Positions 36,501 through 44,524 of a DNA stretch of 64,000 nucleotides are shown here, piece by piece (position 1 is the stretch's first letter; every line of letters begins with the position of its first letter). The DNA comes from Burkholderia sp. Bp9143 (GTDB taxonomy: Bacteria; Pseudomonadota; Gammaproteobacteria; Burkholderiales; Burkholderiaceae). The stretch spans positions 111,390-175,389 of the forward strand of contig NZ_QTPO01000013.1 in NCBI RefSeq assembly GCF_003853645.1, written 5' to 3'. The notes beneath the pieces are model-generated. The model made no database searches. It was not told where the DNA came from and saw only the letters and a list, made by a program, of their open reading frames with translations. The position numbers and the translations under genes were made by a program.

Positions 36501-39500
36501 AGGGTCTGGCATGCCAACCACTGGATCGACGAACTTATCGAACGTTGCCCGCCGAATGACATTCGTCTCGCGCGGCCGGACTTATGGGCATCGGACGACC
36601 CTGGCGCTCTGGTGCCCGGCGAAGCGCAAACCGGCAATGTCAATTTGGTGCGCCTTGTCGAAAACGCGATGATCGAGCCCGACGAACCCGATCTGCGCCG
36701 CTACGACGATCTGCGAAAGATCAACGATTGCCTGCGCGAGCATGCCCGAGCGCATTTGCTCGCGTATTTGTGCGGAATGAATCGGGTGCCGCTGCCGTGG
36801 GGTGGTTACGCGAAGTCACCTGAAGCGTTGAGCGCCCTACTCCTCATTGACGTCGAAGCCGGCTTCTGCGAAAAGGCCAGCCGTATCGAAGAAGGTATCA
36901 CGGCGGTGCAGACGTTCGTGCAGCGCGCACGGCTGGGGTTGGAGGACTGGGCGATCGGACCGTCGTTCCTGAGTCTGTGGAAGGACCTTTTTGCCAGCTA
37001 TAAGGTCTGGGAGCATTGCCGCTGCCGAACGCTCTATCGAGAGAATTGGATCGCGTGGGACGAGCTGAGAAAAGCGCGCAGAATCGAAGCGTTCCAGTTT
37101 CTCGAAGATCAATTGCGCCGCTCGACGCTGACGTTGGCCGCGCCCGGCGGCCTCGAATACTGGGCGGCGTCGCTGCCGCCATCGCATCCGGCGGTCGAGC
37201 TGCTGCAACAGTGCACGCCTTCCGCACTGCGCTTGCTGACGCCGCCGAGGGAAGGGCTCGGCGTGCTGGGGACACCCGAGCGTGATGCCCGGCCCTCGTG
37301 GCTCGCGCCTGACTCTGGTGCGCCTCAAGGGACACCCCAAGGCCCGAACAATCCACCATCGCCCACCATCGCTCGCGTCGCGGACACGAGTGCCGCGGGC
37401 GTTGTCGTCGCGACGTCGGCCTCGAGCGCATCACCGGCAGCCGCGTCCGACAAGCTGCCGTTCTGGATCGAGGCGGCCATCCGTCTTGGCGTGCGCTTCA
37501 TCCGCGTTGCCGCGGGTGGCGTGCCGCCTGCCGCGGCGGCGTTCGTTCCGAGCGACTTTCATTCCGAACCGGGTTGCTGCACCGAATGTGGCTGCGTGCA
37601 TCCGCCACTCGTCGACGAATACTATTTCTGGCTCGTGCCGGCGCAGACATTCGAGGCGCCGTTCCAAGACGAGTATTACGACCCATCGGAACAAATCTCC
37701 CATTACTGGCACGACCCGCAGCAGATCCCGACGCTTCTCGACTGGAAACCGGAATCGGCCGTGCGGCTTGCGTGGTGCCGAGTGCATAACGGCGAATTCA
37801 AGCAGCCGCGTCATTCCAGTGAACTGGTCAAGCTGTCTACCGGCGCGACGCCTGACCTGACCTACGTCGGGAGGCTGGACGACTCGCTGACTTTCGCTGT
37901 AACCGGAGGCATTGCGCCCACGCCCCTCGGTTACAACGGCACGGACGCCGCGGGCTTCCGCTATGACATGGCCGTGGACAAGTGCGTGGCGCTGCCGCTC
38001 GTGCAGGATCCGACGCCCGTCGCGAGTCCCTACCCCGCGGGGTTGCCGGCCTATCCCTATTTTGTTTTCGTCGAGCCCGGCGAGCGGCTTTTCATCGAAT
38101 CGATGTTCAGTCCCTCGATTGCAATTGCCGATGTGCTGCGCTGCCATTGTCATTTCGAACCGGCACTGAAGTGGTACGAGCTCGTGCGTAATCCGCTGCA
38201 ATCCGACAATATGTGGGTGCATTGCGGCACGGACAGCCGGCTGGGCGGCGGCACCCTCGGAACGGTGGACGTGGCCGAGCAACCGGCCGACGTTGCGGTG
38301 GCGGAGCAGCCGCCGGCGACGCATTTGCCCTCGACCGACAGCGTGGATGTGCCCGGCCGTGGACGTGCGCCACTCGACATGTGCTGCGACAGCACGAAGA
38401 TCTCGGCACAGACGGCGCGCGATCGTGCGATCGTGCTCGCTTATGCGGAAACGCTCGTCGAATGGGCGCGCGCGCTGCTGCGGAAGAATTCGCGTGAGTC
38501 GGCGCAAGAGGCCAGGCTGATTCTCGACACCGCTTCGGCCATTCTCGGCCCCTGTCCACCGACCGTGCGCAATCCGTCACGGCCAAACACGGGGACCGTG
38601 GCGACGTTCGTGCCATTGAACCCGCCGCTCAATCCGCGGCTGATGCAGTTGTATTGCCATGTGCGGGACGGCCTTTCGCTCGTGCATCGTTGCCTGAGCG
38701 ACAAGCGGCTGCGCAACCCGGATGTGGCGGGTATGTGCGGTTCGCCGTACTGGGGACAGGATCCGTGCTGCTGCGATCCGGCTCCCCACCGGCCGTGCGA
38801 CGAACCCGTTTGTTGCGAGGACGGCGCCTGGTGTCACCCGCTCACGCAGTATCGCTTCGTCGTGTTGATGCAGAAAGCGCGAGAATGCGTGGGTCGTCTG
38901 CGCGAAATGGGCACGGCACTCCTGGGCGCATTCGAACGCGGCGACGGCGAGTATTTAGCGCAGATGCACGCGCGGCACGAGACGGAGCTGGCCGATATGA
39001 CGGTCGATGTCCGGCAGCAGCAATGGCGCGAGGCGGACTGGCAGGTGCAGGCGCTGCGCAAGGGCAAGGAAGTGCAGGAGACGAACCGCCGGTACACCAA
39101 GCACCTGATCGATGTCGGCTTGATCAATGGGGAGCTCGACTATCAGGACAATATGAACAACGAGATCGGGCTGCGCGGCACGGCAACCGAGATCGAGGCC
39201 GTGGCGGAGGCAATGGAGCTGATTCCAGACCTATTCGTCGGCTTCCCATGCGAAGAAACCTGGCTTCCGCTCGGCACCAAGCTCGCCGGCATGTTCAAGA
39301 CGATCGCTCGCATTACAAACGAGATCGGCGAGATCGCCGGCCTCAATGCGCAACTCGATCTGACGCAAGCAGGCTGGCAGCGCAGGCTTGACGAGTGGGT
39401 GCATCAGGTCGAGGTCCTCGATCTGGAAATCGAACAGATGGAAATCCAGATCCTCGCCGCGGAGAGAAAGGCCCACGAAACCTTGCTCGAATTAAATCTG

Positions 39501-41021
39501 CACCAGCAGTCGCTCGAGCAATCGCGCGAAAGGCTGAACCTCTTGCGCGACAAGTTTACGAGTCACGAGCTATGGCTATACCTGCAGAAGGAAGGCATGG
39601 CCATGTACTGGCAAATGTACGAGCTGGCGCAGCATGTCGTGCGGCAGGCACAGCGGGCGTTCAATTTCGAGCTCGGTTTTACCGACCGCAATTACCTGCC
39701 GTGCGAAAGCTGGAACGGCCTGCACGAAGGCTTGCTCGCGGGAGACAAACTGCAACTCGCGCTCGACCGGATGGAAAAGGAATATCTGCAATGCCATCAG
39801 CGCGAGTACGAGCTCACCAAGCACGTGTCGCTCGCGTTGCATTTTCCATTGCAGTTCTTGCAACTCAGGTTGACCGGCTACTGCGAAATCGAAATACCCG
39901 AGTGGATGTTCGACATGGACTATCCGGGGCAGTATATGCGGCGCCTCAAAAGTGTCAGCGTGACGATACCGTGCGTAACCGGACCCTATGCGGGCGTGCA
40001 TTGCAAGCTGACGCTCCTGCATAGCTGGACGCGTATCGACCCGTGTCTACCCTGCCCCGTGACGCATTGCTGCAATGACAAGCCGAAGGGCGCCTGCGGT
40101 TGCCGTCATCCCTTGCACGAGCATTACGAGGCGAAATGCTGTGATCCACGTGGCGCGAAGCTGTATGGTGCGCGCGAGGCGATCGCGACGTCGAGTGGCC
40201 GCAACGATGCGGGGTTGTTCGAATTGAATTTCCATGACGATCGGCATTTGCCATTCGAATATGCCGGCGCCGTCAGCTGTTGGCGCATCGAACTGCCGCA
40301 AGAAAGCAACTACTTCGATCTCGATACGGTAGCCGACACGATACTGCACCTGAACTATACGTCACGCGAGGGCGGCACCGCATTGCGCGATGCGGCTCGC
40401 GCGGCCATGCGGGAGAGGCTGCCCGGCAATGGATGGATCTATCTCGACGTGCATCGCGACTTTCCCGATGCGTGGGAGCAGCTGCGTCGCTCGCGCAGCG
40501 CGATGCAGGGCGGCGTGCGGAGGAGCAGAGTTGATGAGGCGCATCCGGGCGGCGTCATGACGCTGCCCATCTCGAGGAGGCTGTTTCCGTATTTGCCAGG
40601 CGATCCGTCGATCAAGGTCACCAAGGTCGCCTTGCTCTTCGACAGCAGTCATTGCTGCGAGCAGGCATGTCCGTGCATCAACGAGTGCCCCTGCGCGCAT
40701 GAGGTGAAGCGCGGCAGCCACCTCGTCGAAGTGACCGTCGACCACCCAGACAGCGAATGTTCGCCGGACGAGCTCGAAATCGAATGCAAGAGCAGCGTCG
40801 ATTGGCCGGGGCTGTATCACGGCAGCGGAGAGATTCGTATCGCTCCGCTGGACAACTGCAATCCGGGCCATACGATGACGTTAAACTTTGCCGATCGCAT
40901 TTGCGGGCCGGAGCGGGTTTTCGTGCTGTGCCGTTACGAAGTCATCGAACGTTGTTGCGAGACCGTGCGGCCGAGTTCGTCTTTCGACGTTCATGAGGGA
41001 GGCTGCCATGACTGCGCGTAA
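30600..41021 (+). CDS. TcA-type toxin subunit, very large (3473 aa)
   Basis: Pore-forming and receptor-binding subunit of a Tc complex. GAGGAGATAGACC precedes the ATG. The first ~200 residues are a beta-rich, proline-rich region unlike most TcA proteins. Residues around 1597-1710 resemble a PA14 domain (FHIKWHGVLMVDEEGRYQFE). The long helical stretch at about 2800-2990 fits the channel/shaft. The C-terminal TcB-binding region is clear: HLPFEYAGAVSCWRIELP and FDLDTVADTILHLNYTSREG. Paired cysteines are frequent (near codons 2720-2745, 3150-3180, 3350-3370). It is longer than the ~2500 residues usual for the family. It follows the TcB-TcC gene on the same strand. Confidence 0.85.
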   Translation: MPQILVIRLHPDTPIGGTRFSDFLTGLKISAFDLSVGDPKVGQHIGDAAFVAPAAPPIPDPGTTIVQHYTPPIPPLPLTIYAESEATAVIPITLPAGYKEYVTLDVRLEISRGGTKIASRLVYYDVNVVTVGALPAPTTYPAIPASEVGIYLPLPRPLSPGLAQIDLSQGQAPDFESLKTAVQTVLAADQGPVPAITDITPAQATHIANEIIWGPQDPLPAAPASGTTGFDDLGALYTNPPNDGTIGNQLEQNRQQFEGNLNSYYATHNANVDRLARYTFALGCAMACEKMSIDAEMALMVFPVNPGVPSPTTLISSADVVLVQSGGGTLTPAFKVPAEYFYALGVMLPMQMSAKQRYQLACRDNEERTLPALTSAVDAGTISDSLAVNPAQAARRIAALVPGVQYDATAPHCEVDATLTPLINDWLAYPSAANWRDYHPGDDTVGFWTPEIAAQPNAYLSLDLAAVTNDHQPLIAAIRAIPVTSVSQLSLMSVTDWNNLFGMPPNIVLLPPFTAPGTAKARVAAFIRHVQKFFAVGFGIATMPSAAAPAAPVLDSPTIDVIADWVSAYQALVGGTFSFGAGALVDADVTAAAQTALPGDPSAQAWLVQRVTVLNALCQLAGVASNVMPPVPSVAFSIAEALYARGFTSAMDINRLDQTDFADAMRGTVAFDQSNAIWIAAGGVNPPAPPPPGPFQPVNPGGLENCVPPCYLSPTGTVEYLHELLRLSENSTCATPAATPDPGRPTLEEAIAARRSDPGLLDVSAANAMTPLPLVDIVIEQLENLVAPPASGSVYNTAEHHLNDHKLCSADECADVIENTDNCHPPASLFRALPEFNSPATPVANQAAYDALKTDFSSPALPYSQPLDVNRAYLDALSSCRFAAMRGFRKEITEFALDPTVVAPTFQSHLWRYPVNIDIGIEYLGINPEEYELLFTQDIALVPTPGQLVLYELYGFPVANPGGSNWVDIVLRLPEFLKRTGLTYCELVELQKSNCFRFAVVQQQGPRNTNAFAGTDATSAGDTSGGLPDCEPCCPEHYRIVFQDPKNPLDALRFLAVYLRLWRKLGAVCGARYTFTQLCDICEVLQLFIGGSINPDFIRQLISFQILRDQFGLRLTDGTATKGAHGADRTHLLALWKAPPPAAKWNWAMRQLVDRVMRHAQTRIDHCPKRPPHFIKLLVENLDPLSELAGFSTTAAKDTWHAAPTHTLRFAEVLAKITASHFGIGELLYLFSVEPHLDGDDPFPLQDANESLDYPFDLSEEEPRQNHERNEERAQGHSLDALRKKLLAVAVDESEIHDWTWHRVESALKMEFGYVVPPGGTDYLTSLGKHFFPHTLERAGIAVGATNRQYRTPLTTTSPDMWNTPAEGPFRFDAATNELYTQLPLTDHAVIEKLVHVRDLTPDEQHAVQNLYAMPRVDLAPFAMLFPDFAAAERHLIAEHDEERRWHWFRERFALMVKRCHVIAAHLVGHVGAVASASPCGCTDAPSPHETQTAWLILRHLFGDENRGLTSWENDSGAIPDVMWKPLPSGGAFAALLGLVGTGLMGEFHTKGGELVWRELRANIRAFDSEKNERNTPLPTILPALDLSLSPEQLKLFGVRNGFAIQNRRGTELGGAAGFHIKWHGVLMVDEEGRYQFEADVPRGNAGKETGEDERECIPERRWRVTLSRGQKTWAVLSHHWKDEPAESNSSLHLKSGAYNIEVEFSQNEPQFSGEDDVHPLHTGFEVKYSGADTHGQLVVLPLDKLFCASKDEQLIGKMSFPKDSSVAEYLYLRYTSTLRDIRRTYQRAFKALLFAHRFALTGRPTKPFGQSELGYMFAHADLFAGVSYYRNPGSVRHAANFDMNLLPLLDYYHPPAASQDQRTLPSIQRKQALFDWWERMFDYSRMCWTADERADESGKKTWARARPVWLLFEEAAEKQPDNPAQLLRHLDVDLDHAPCVLSYFSTQTTPVYKIVSNDLTDDRWAVRVWHANHWIDELIERCPPNDIRLARPDLWASDDPGALVPGEAQTGNVNLVRLVENAMIEPDEPDLRRYDDLRKINDCLREHARAHLLAYLCGMNRVPLPWGGYAKSPEALSALLLIDVEAGFCEKASRIEEGITAVQTFVQRARLGLEDWAIGPSFLSLWKDLFASYKVWEHCRCRTLYRENWIAWDELRKARRIEAFQFLEDQLRRSTLTLAAPGGLEYWAASLPPSHPAVELLQQCTPSALRLLTPPREGLGVLGTPERDARPSWLAPDSGAPQGTPQGPNNPPSPTIARVADTSAAGVVVATSASSASPAAASDKLPFWIEAAIRLGVRFIRVAAGGVPPAAAAFVPSDFHSEPGCCTECGCVHPPLVDEYYFWLVPAQTFEAPFQDEYYDPSEQISHYWHDPQQIPTLLDWKPESAVRLAWCRVHNGEFKQPRHSSELVKLSTGATPDLTYVGRLDDSLTFAVTGGIAPTPLGYNGTDAAGFRYDMAVDKCVALPLVQDPTPVASPYPAGLPAYPYFVFVEPGERLFIESMFSPSIAIADVLRCHCHFEPALKWYELVRNPLQSDNMWVHCGTDSRLGGGTLGTVDVAEQPADVAVAEQPPATHLPSTDSVDVPGRGRAPLDMCCDSTKISAQTARDRAIVLAYAETLVEWARALLRKNSRESAQEARLILDTASAILGPCPPTVRNPSRPNTGTVATFVPLNPPLNPRLMQLYCHVRDGLSLVHRCLSDKRLRNPDVAGMCGSPYWGQDPCCCDPAPHRPCDEPVCCEDGAWCHPLTQYRFVVLMQKARECVGRLREMGTALLGAFERGDGEYLAQMHARHETELADMTVDVRQQQWREADWQVQALRKGKEVQETNRRYTKHLIDVGLINGELDYQDNMNNEIGLRGTATEIEAVAEAMELIPDLFVGFPCEETWLPLGTKLAGMFKTIARITNEIGEIAGLNAQLDLTQAGWQRRLDEWVHQVEVLDLEIEQMEIQILAAERKAHETLLELNLHQQSLEQSRERLNLLRDKFTSHELWLYLQKEGMAMYWQMYELAQHVVRQAQRAFNFELGFTDRNYLPCESWNGLHEGLLAGDKLQLALDRMEKEYLQCHQREYELTKHVSLALHFPLQFLQLRLTGYCEIEIPEWMFDMDYPGQYMRRLKSVSVTIPCVTGPYAGVHCKLTLLHSWTRIDPCLPCPVTHCCNDKPKGACGCRHPLHEHYEAKCCDPRGAKLYGAREAIATSSGRNDAGLFELNFHDDRHLPFEYAGAVSCWRIELPQESNYFDLDTVADTILHLNYTSREGGTALRDAARAAMRERLPGNGWIYLDVHRDFPDAWEQLRRSRSAMQGGVRRSRVDEAHPGGVMTLPISRRLFPYLPGDPSIKVTKVALLFDSSHCCEQACPCINECPCAHEVKRGSHLVEVTVDHPDSECSPDELEIECKSSVDWPGLYHGSGEIRIAPLDNCNPGHTMTLNFADRICGPERVFVLCRYEVIERCCETVRPSSSFDVHEGGCHDCA

Positions 41022-41247
41022 GCCGACTGCGCAAATCCGGGAGGGGAAGGTGGAGCACCCGGCCCACGACTCCGCCGAAACGGACCGCCAGAAGAAAGGG
41101 AAGTACCAATTTGTCACGGGCGCGACGTTGGTGGCGCTTGAGGACCGGGTCAATCAGCTGATTGACGAACATCCGGATTTGACGCTGAAGCAAGTATTGT
41201 TTGCGCAGGGAACCGGGTTCGTGGCCGTGCTCGAGCGGCCGGCGTGA
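41008..41247 (+). CDS. small protein overlapping the end of the TcA gene (79 aa)
   Basis: ATG at 41008 preceded by GAGGGAGGCTGCC, a strong ribosome binding site lying inside the last codons of the TcA gene; the frames overlap by 14 bases, so translation is probably coupled. The first third is charged and probably flexible (ARKPTAQIREGKVEHPAHD); the rest is one helix-strand unit (ALEDRVNQLIDEHPDLTLKQ to GTGFVAVLERP). No family recognised. Position suggests an accessory or chaperone-like partner of the toxin, but that is inference. Confidence 0.6.
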   Translation: MTARKPTAQIREGKVEHPAHDSAETDRQKKGKYQFVTGATLVALEDRVNQLIDEHPDLTLKQVLFAQGTGFVAVLERPA

Positions 41248-41447
41248 GACCCGAGCCGTGCCGCTCCTGTACTCCGCAATCGGTCGAAAAAACCGAGCGT
41301 CCGGTCGGCCTGCGAGCTGTCGCCTTACCCATTCGCGCAGGCTCCGAGGCGCAACCATGAGGATCGCCGACAGGCTGTCGCCTCGCTGACCGGCCGCAAT
41401 GATTTCTGCGGATACAGGCCGAATCGACAGCCGGCGATCGCGGAAAA

Positions 41448-42371
41448 CTATCGCAGAAACGGCGCCAATGCCTCGGACGCTTCGGAGAACCGCTGCTCGA
41501 GGAAGTCGAGCAATGTGCGCACGCGCGGGGCCATATAAAGCGTGCGTTGAAAGAGCGCGTTCACGGGCACGTCCGGGCAGCGCCACTCCGGCAGCAGCAG
41601 CTTGAGCCGTCCGGCCTGCAGATCGGCGCCGATGTCCCAGATCGACTTCATGGCCACGCCGCGGCCCTCCATCGCCCATTCGCGGGCAAGCGAACCATCG
41701 TTGGTCTGCCGTGAACTGTCGAGCGGCGCGGTGAACGACGCGGTCTCCCCATCGCGCGCGAAACGCCAGTTGTTCGCCGCGCCGGCCGCCGAGGAAAGCA
41801 CGATGAATCGATGCTCACGCAGATCGTCGGGATGGTTCGGCATGCCGTGCTCGGCGATGTACTCGGGCGACGCGCATAGCGCGCGGCGATTGTCGGCCAG
41901 GCGCTTGGCGACCATCGAGCTGTCCGCCGGCACGCCGAAGCGGATCGCGAGATCGATATCGTCCTGCAGCAAGTGCGACAGCGAATCGGAAAGCACGAGC
42001 GTCAGCGTGACGTTCGGATGGCGTTCGTTGAATGCGTCGAGCCATCGACGCAGCACCGTGCGCCCGAAATCGGAGGTGGCCGATACGCGCAACGCCCCGC
42101 TCACCGATGCCCGTCCGGCCTGCAACGCCGCGCGCCCATCTTCCAGCGTTTGCAGCGCATGCTGGCAGTGTACGAGATACATACGGCCTTCGTCCGTGAG
42201 GCGCAGCTTGCGGGTCGAACGCTCGAACAGCTGAGTATGGAGTTCTCCCTCCAGCTTCACGAGCCGGGCGCTCGCCGCGGCGGGGGATAGTCCGAGCTTT
42301 CTGCCGGCAGCCGACAGACTGCCTTGGCTTGCTGCTTCAACGAAAAGGCGAATGTCACCGAGATTGTCCAT
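41448..42371 (-). CDS. LysR-family transcriptional regulator
   Basis: About 307 residues: MDNLGDIRLFVEAASQGSLS with the helix-turn-helix AAGRKLGLSPAAASARLVKL, then a substrate-binding domain. The start at 42371 gives normal family length; the frame upstream is unrelated. The wHTH with AAASARL (rather than the common AVS-K-I) is like regulators of the D-malate/tartrate group, but the ligand is unknown. It follows the NTF2-like gene at 42495 in the same direction, so it may be the last gene of, or regulate, that leftward group. Confidence 0.88.
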   Translation of the reverse strand: MDNLGDIRLFVEAASQGSLSAAGRKLGLSPAAASARLVKLEGELHTQLFERSTRKLRLTDEGRMYLVHCQHALQTLEDGRAALQAGRASVSGALRVSATSDFGRTVLRRWLDAFNERHPNVTLTLVLSDSLSHLLQDDIDLAIRFGVPADSSMVAKRLADNRRALCASPEYIAEHGMPNHPDDLREHRFIVLSSAAGAANNWRFARDGETASFTAPLDSSRQTNDGSLAREWAMEGRGVAMKSIWDIGADLQAGRLKLLLPEWRCPDVPVNALFQRTLYMAPRVRTLLDFLEQRFSEASEALAPFLR

Positions 42372-42494
42372 GGTCGCGTCACGCGAAAAAAATGTTGGGG
42401 TGTGCCGCGCGATGCCCCGCGCGGCCCCGGGGATGGTAACGCGATGCGGACAGGCGCAGGAAAGGCCGACCGGCAGCATCGGCCCCCGGTCCGC

Positions 42495-43052
42495 CTACTT
42501 GGCGACCACGCCGAGCTGTTGCAGGAACGTCAGGTTGTCTTCGAGATGCCAGTTGTCGGTGATCTTGCCGTCGCGAATGCGATAGATATCCGTGGCGATG
42601 AAGTCGACCGCCTGCCCCTTCCCCTGCACGCCGTTGAACGTGCCAGTGAAGTGACCGGTGAAGCGCAGATGGGTGACGACGCGGTCGCCGGCGACGATCA
42701 TCTGTTCGACCTCGGCGTGGACGTCCGGCACGGCACGATGGAAGCCCTTCGATGCCGCCAGCGGCCCCGCGATGCCCTGCGGCCGGCCGGCGGGCAACGT
42801 GCGGTCCGTGAAGTCGGCCGCCAGCGCTTCGCGGGCCTGGGCCTCGTCGCCCGTGCTCCAGAAGGTATCGTAAAGGCGTGCCGCGCGGATCTGTTGCTCG
42901 GCCTGTTGCTTCGAGAGATTCCTGTCGACGATCAGCGTTTTCGGCTGCACGAGATTGTCGTCGGTTGCCGCAACGGCAGGCAACGCGGCAGCGGCGGTGG
43001 CGGCGACCAGCGCGATGCGGAAAACGGCGGAAAGGACGGTGCGGGTTTTCAT
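42495..43052 (-). CDS. exported NTF2/SnoaL-like protein
   Basis: 185 residues from the ATG at 43052. An N-terminal signal peptide (RTVLSAVFRIALVAATAAAA, with a cleavage-type LPAVAA) leads into an NTF2-like fold: YDTFWSTGDEAQAREALAAD, FHRAVPDVHAEVEQMIVAGD, and VDFIATDIYRIRDGKITDNW. Family members bind or isomerise small molecules in a conical cavity; the polyketide cyclase SnoaL is one example. Secreted to the periplasm. It sits between the deacetylase and a LysR gene. No catalytic residues can be assigned with certainty. Confidence 0.85.
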   Translation of the reverse strand: MKTRTVLSAVFRIALVAATAAAALPAVAATDDNLVQPKTLIVDRNLSKQQAEQQIRAARLYDTFWSTGDEAQAREALAADFTDRTLPAGRPQGIAGPLAASKGFHRAVPDVHAEVEQMIVAGDRVVTHLRFTGHFTGTFNGVQGKGQAVDFIATDIYRIRDGKITDNWHLEDNLTFLQQLGVVAK

Positions 43053-43254
43053 GTCAGGCTCCTTGAAAGTGTGCGCGATGGACGGACTGAATCCGGAAGT
43101 GATGCAACTTGGGACGTCCAGGCTGGAAGACGTGCGGCGCGATTCGCGTGTGCTGCCTCGCGTCGATCGAGCCGGGACGCGAAAGCGGTCACCGCAATGG
43201 CCAGCAACGTCACGGCGGCTGCCACGAGCGGCAGCGTGTCGAGTGCCTGCCTGC

Positions 43255-44301
43255 CTAGATCGTCTCGCTTTCGCGGACCGTAATCGGGCTTTGCAGCACG
43301 AACCGTGCAATGTCGTCCTTGCGCATGAACGCAACGCCGGGATGGCTCTTCGCATAGCGCAGGAACGCATCCCATGCGCGCGTCATCTGCGGCGTTCCGC
43401 TGATACGATCGTGCGCGCTGATCGACATCATGCGTCGACGCGTTCCCGCTTCCTCGTACAGCTGATCGAAGTCGAACTTGATCTGTTCGAGGAATTTGTC
43501 CGGCGAGTAATTCCGGCCCTCCACCAGCAGGATGTCGTTATTGCGCAGCGTATACGGAACCACGACGAAATCCTTGCCGTTGACCTTTTCGATGAACGGC
43601 TCGTCGCGGCTCGTGTCATCGATGTGATACACGTAGCCCAGCTCCTGCAGCAGCGACAGCGTGTTCGGACCGCGTCGCAGCCAGTTCGCGTTATAGCCGA
43701 TAGGACGCTGGCCCGTCACCGCCTCGACCATCGATCGCGCCTGGATCAGAAATTCACGTTCCTGCGGCCGCGACATCGCATACTGCGAATTCCAGGTCGG
43801 CCCGTGGCCCGACGCTTCATGGCCGCGCGCCACGATTTCGCGCGCAACCTGCGGATGCCGCTTCGCCGCCTCGCCGATCATGTGAGTCGTGACCTTCACG
43901 TCATGCCGATCCCACAGATCCAGCATTCGGGGAATCCCCTCGCGATACCCATATGCAAACCACGCTTCGGCGGCAAGATCGGCGGGCACGCTCGCCGGAA
44001 AATCGACTTTCGGGAACGGATTGTCGGCGCCCTTCGGCGGCTGTCCGCCCGCCTCGAACTGCATCGAGATCGAAATGACCAGCCGCGCACCGTTCGGCCA
44101 GAATTCACCCTGCATGGGCGCGGCCGCCGGGTTCGATCGGGGGCTGCCCGTTTGCGCATCGGCCGGTGCGGATTGGAGCATCGCACCGACGGCGAAAGCG
44201 CCTGCGCCGATTCCGGCCCTGGTCAGGAAGGAACGGCGCGTCGGGTGATCGGGCGCCTGCTCGACCGGATCACGATCGGCATGATCGACTTGAATTGCCA
44301 T
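43255..44301 (-). CDS. Tat-exported polysaccharide deacetylase (PuuE-like)
   Basis: About 348 residues. The ATG at 44301 has GAGGAG upstream, preferred over starts at 44316 and 44385. A twin-arginine signal (TRRSFLTRAGIGAGAFAVG) shows export of a folded enzyme to the periplasm. The NodB-like barrel follows: RLVISISMQFEAGGQ, DLWDRHDVKVTTHMIGEAAK, ARGHEASGHGPTWN and ending with a substrate-site strand near MMSISAHDRISGTP. This layout is like the allantoinase/PuuE group of the family, which hydrolyses N-acyl or ureido bonds. It is probably in one leftward unit with the transporter upstream and the NTF2-like gene downstream. Confidence 0.85.
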   Translation of the reverse strand: MAIQVDHADRDPVEQAPDHPTRRSFLTRAGIGAGAFAVGAMLQSAPADAQTGSPRSNPAAAPMQGEFWPNGARLVISISMQFEAGGQPPKGADNPFPKVDFPASVPADLAAEAWFAYGYREGIPRMLDLWDRHDVKVTTHMIGEAAKRHPQVAREIVARGHEASGHGPTWNSQYAMSRPQEREFLIQARSMVEAVTGQRPIGYNANWLRRGPNTLSLLQELGYVYHIDDTSRDEPFIEKVNGKDFVVVPYTLRNNDILLVEGRNYSPDKFLEQIKFDFDQLYEEAGTRRRMMSISAHDRISGTPQMTRAWDAFLRYAKSHPGVAFMRKDDIARFVLQSPITVRESETI

Positions 44302-44524
44302 GGACAATCTCCTCATGACGCGCAAGCGCGTCTCTCGCACCGCAACGCGATGCATGATGACGAATGAACGGGTATTGAATGTCACGCAGATTCGTGCGCG
44401 TACAACGAATTTTCGGCAAGCCGCTCCATTCTGAAAATGGGCCTTGAAATGAATAGACTTTCAAACCTGACCAAATAATTCGTATGCCGTCGAGATACGA
44501 CAGGCCGTCTCGGTCGACCGCCCT

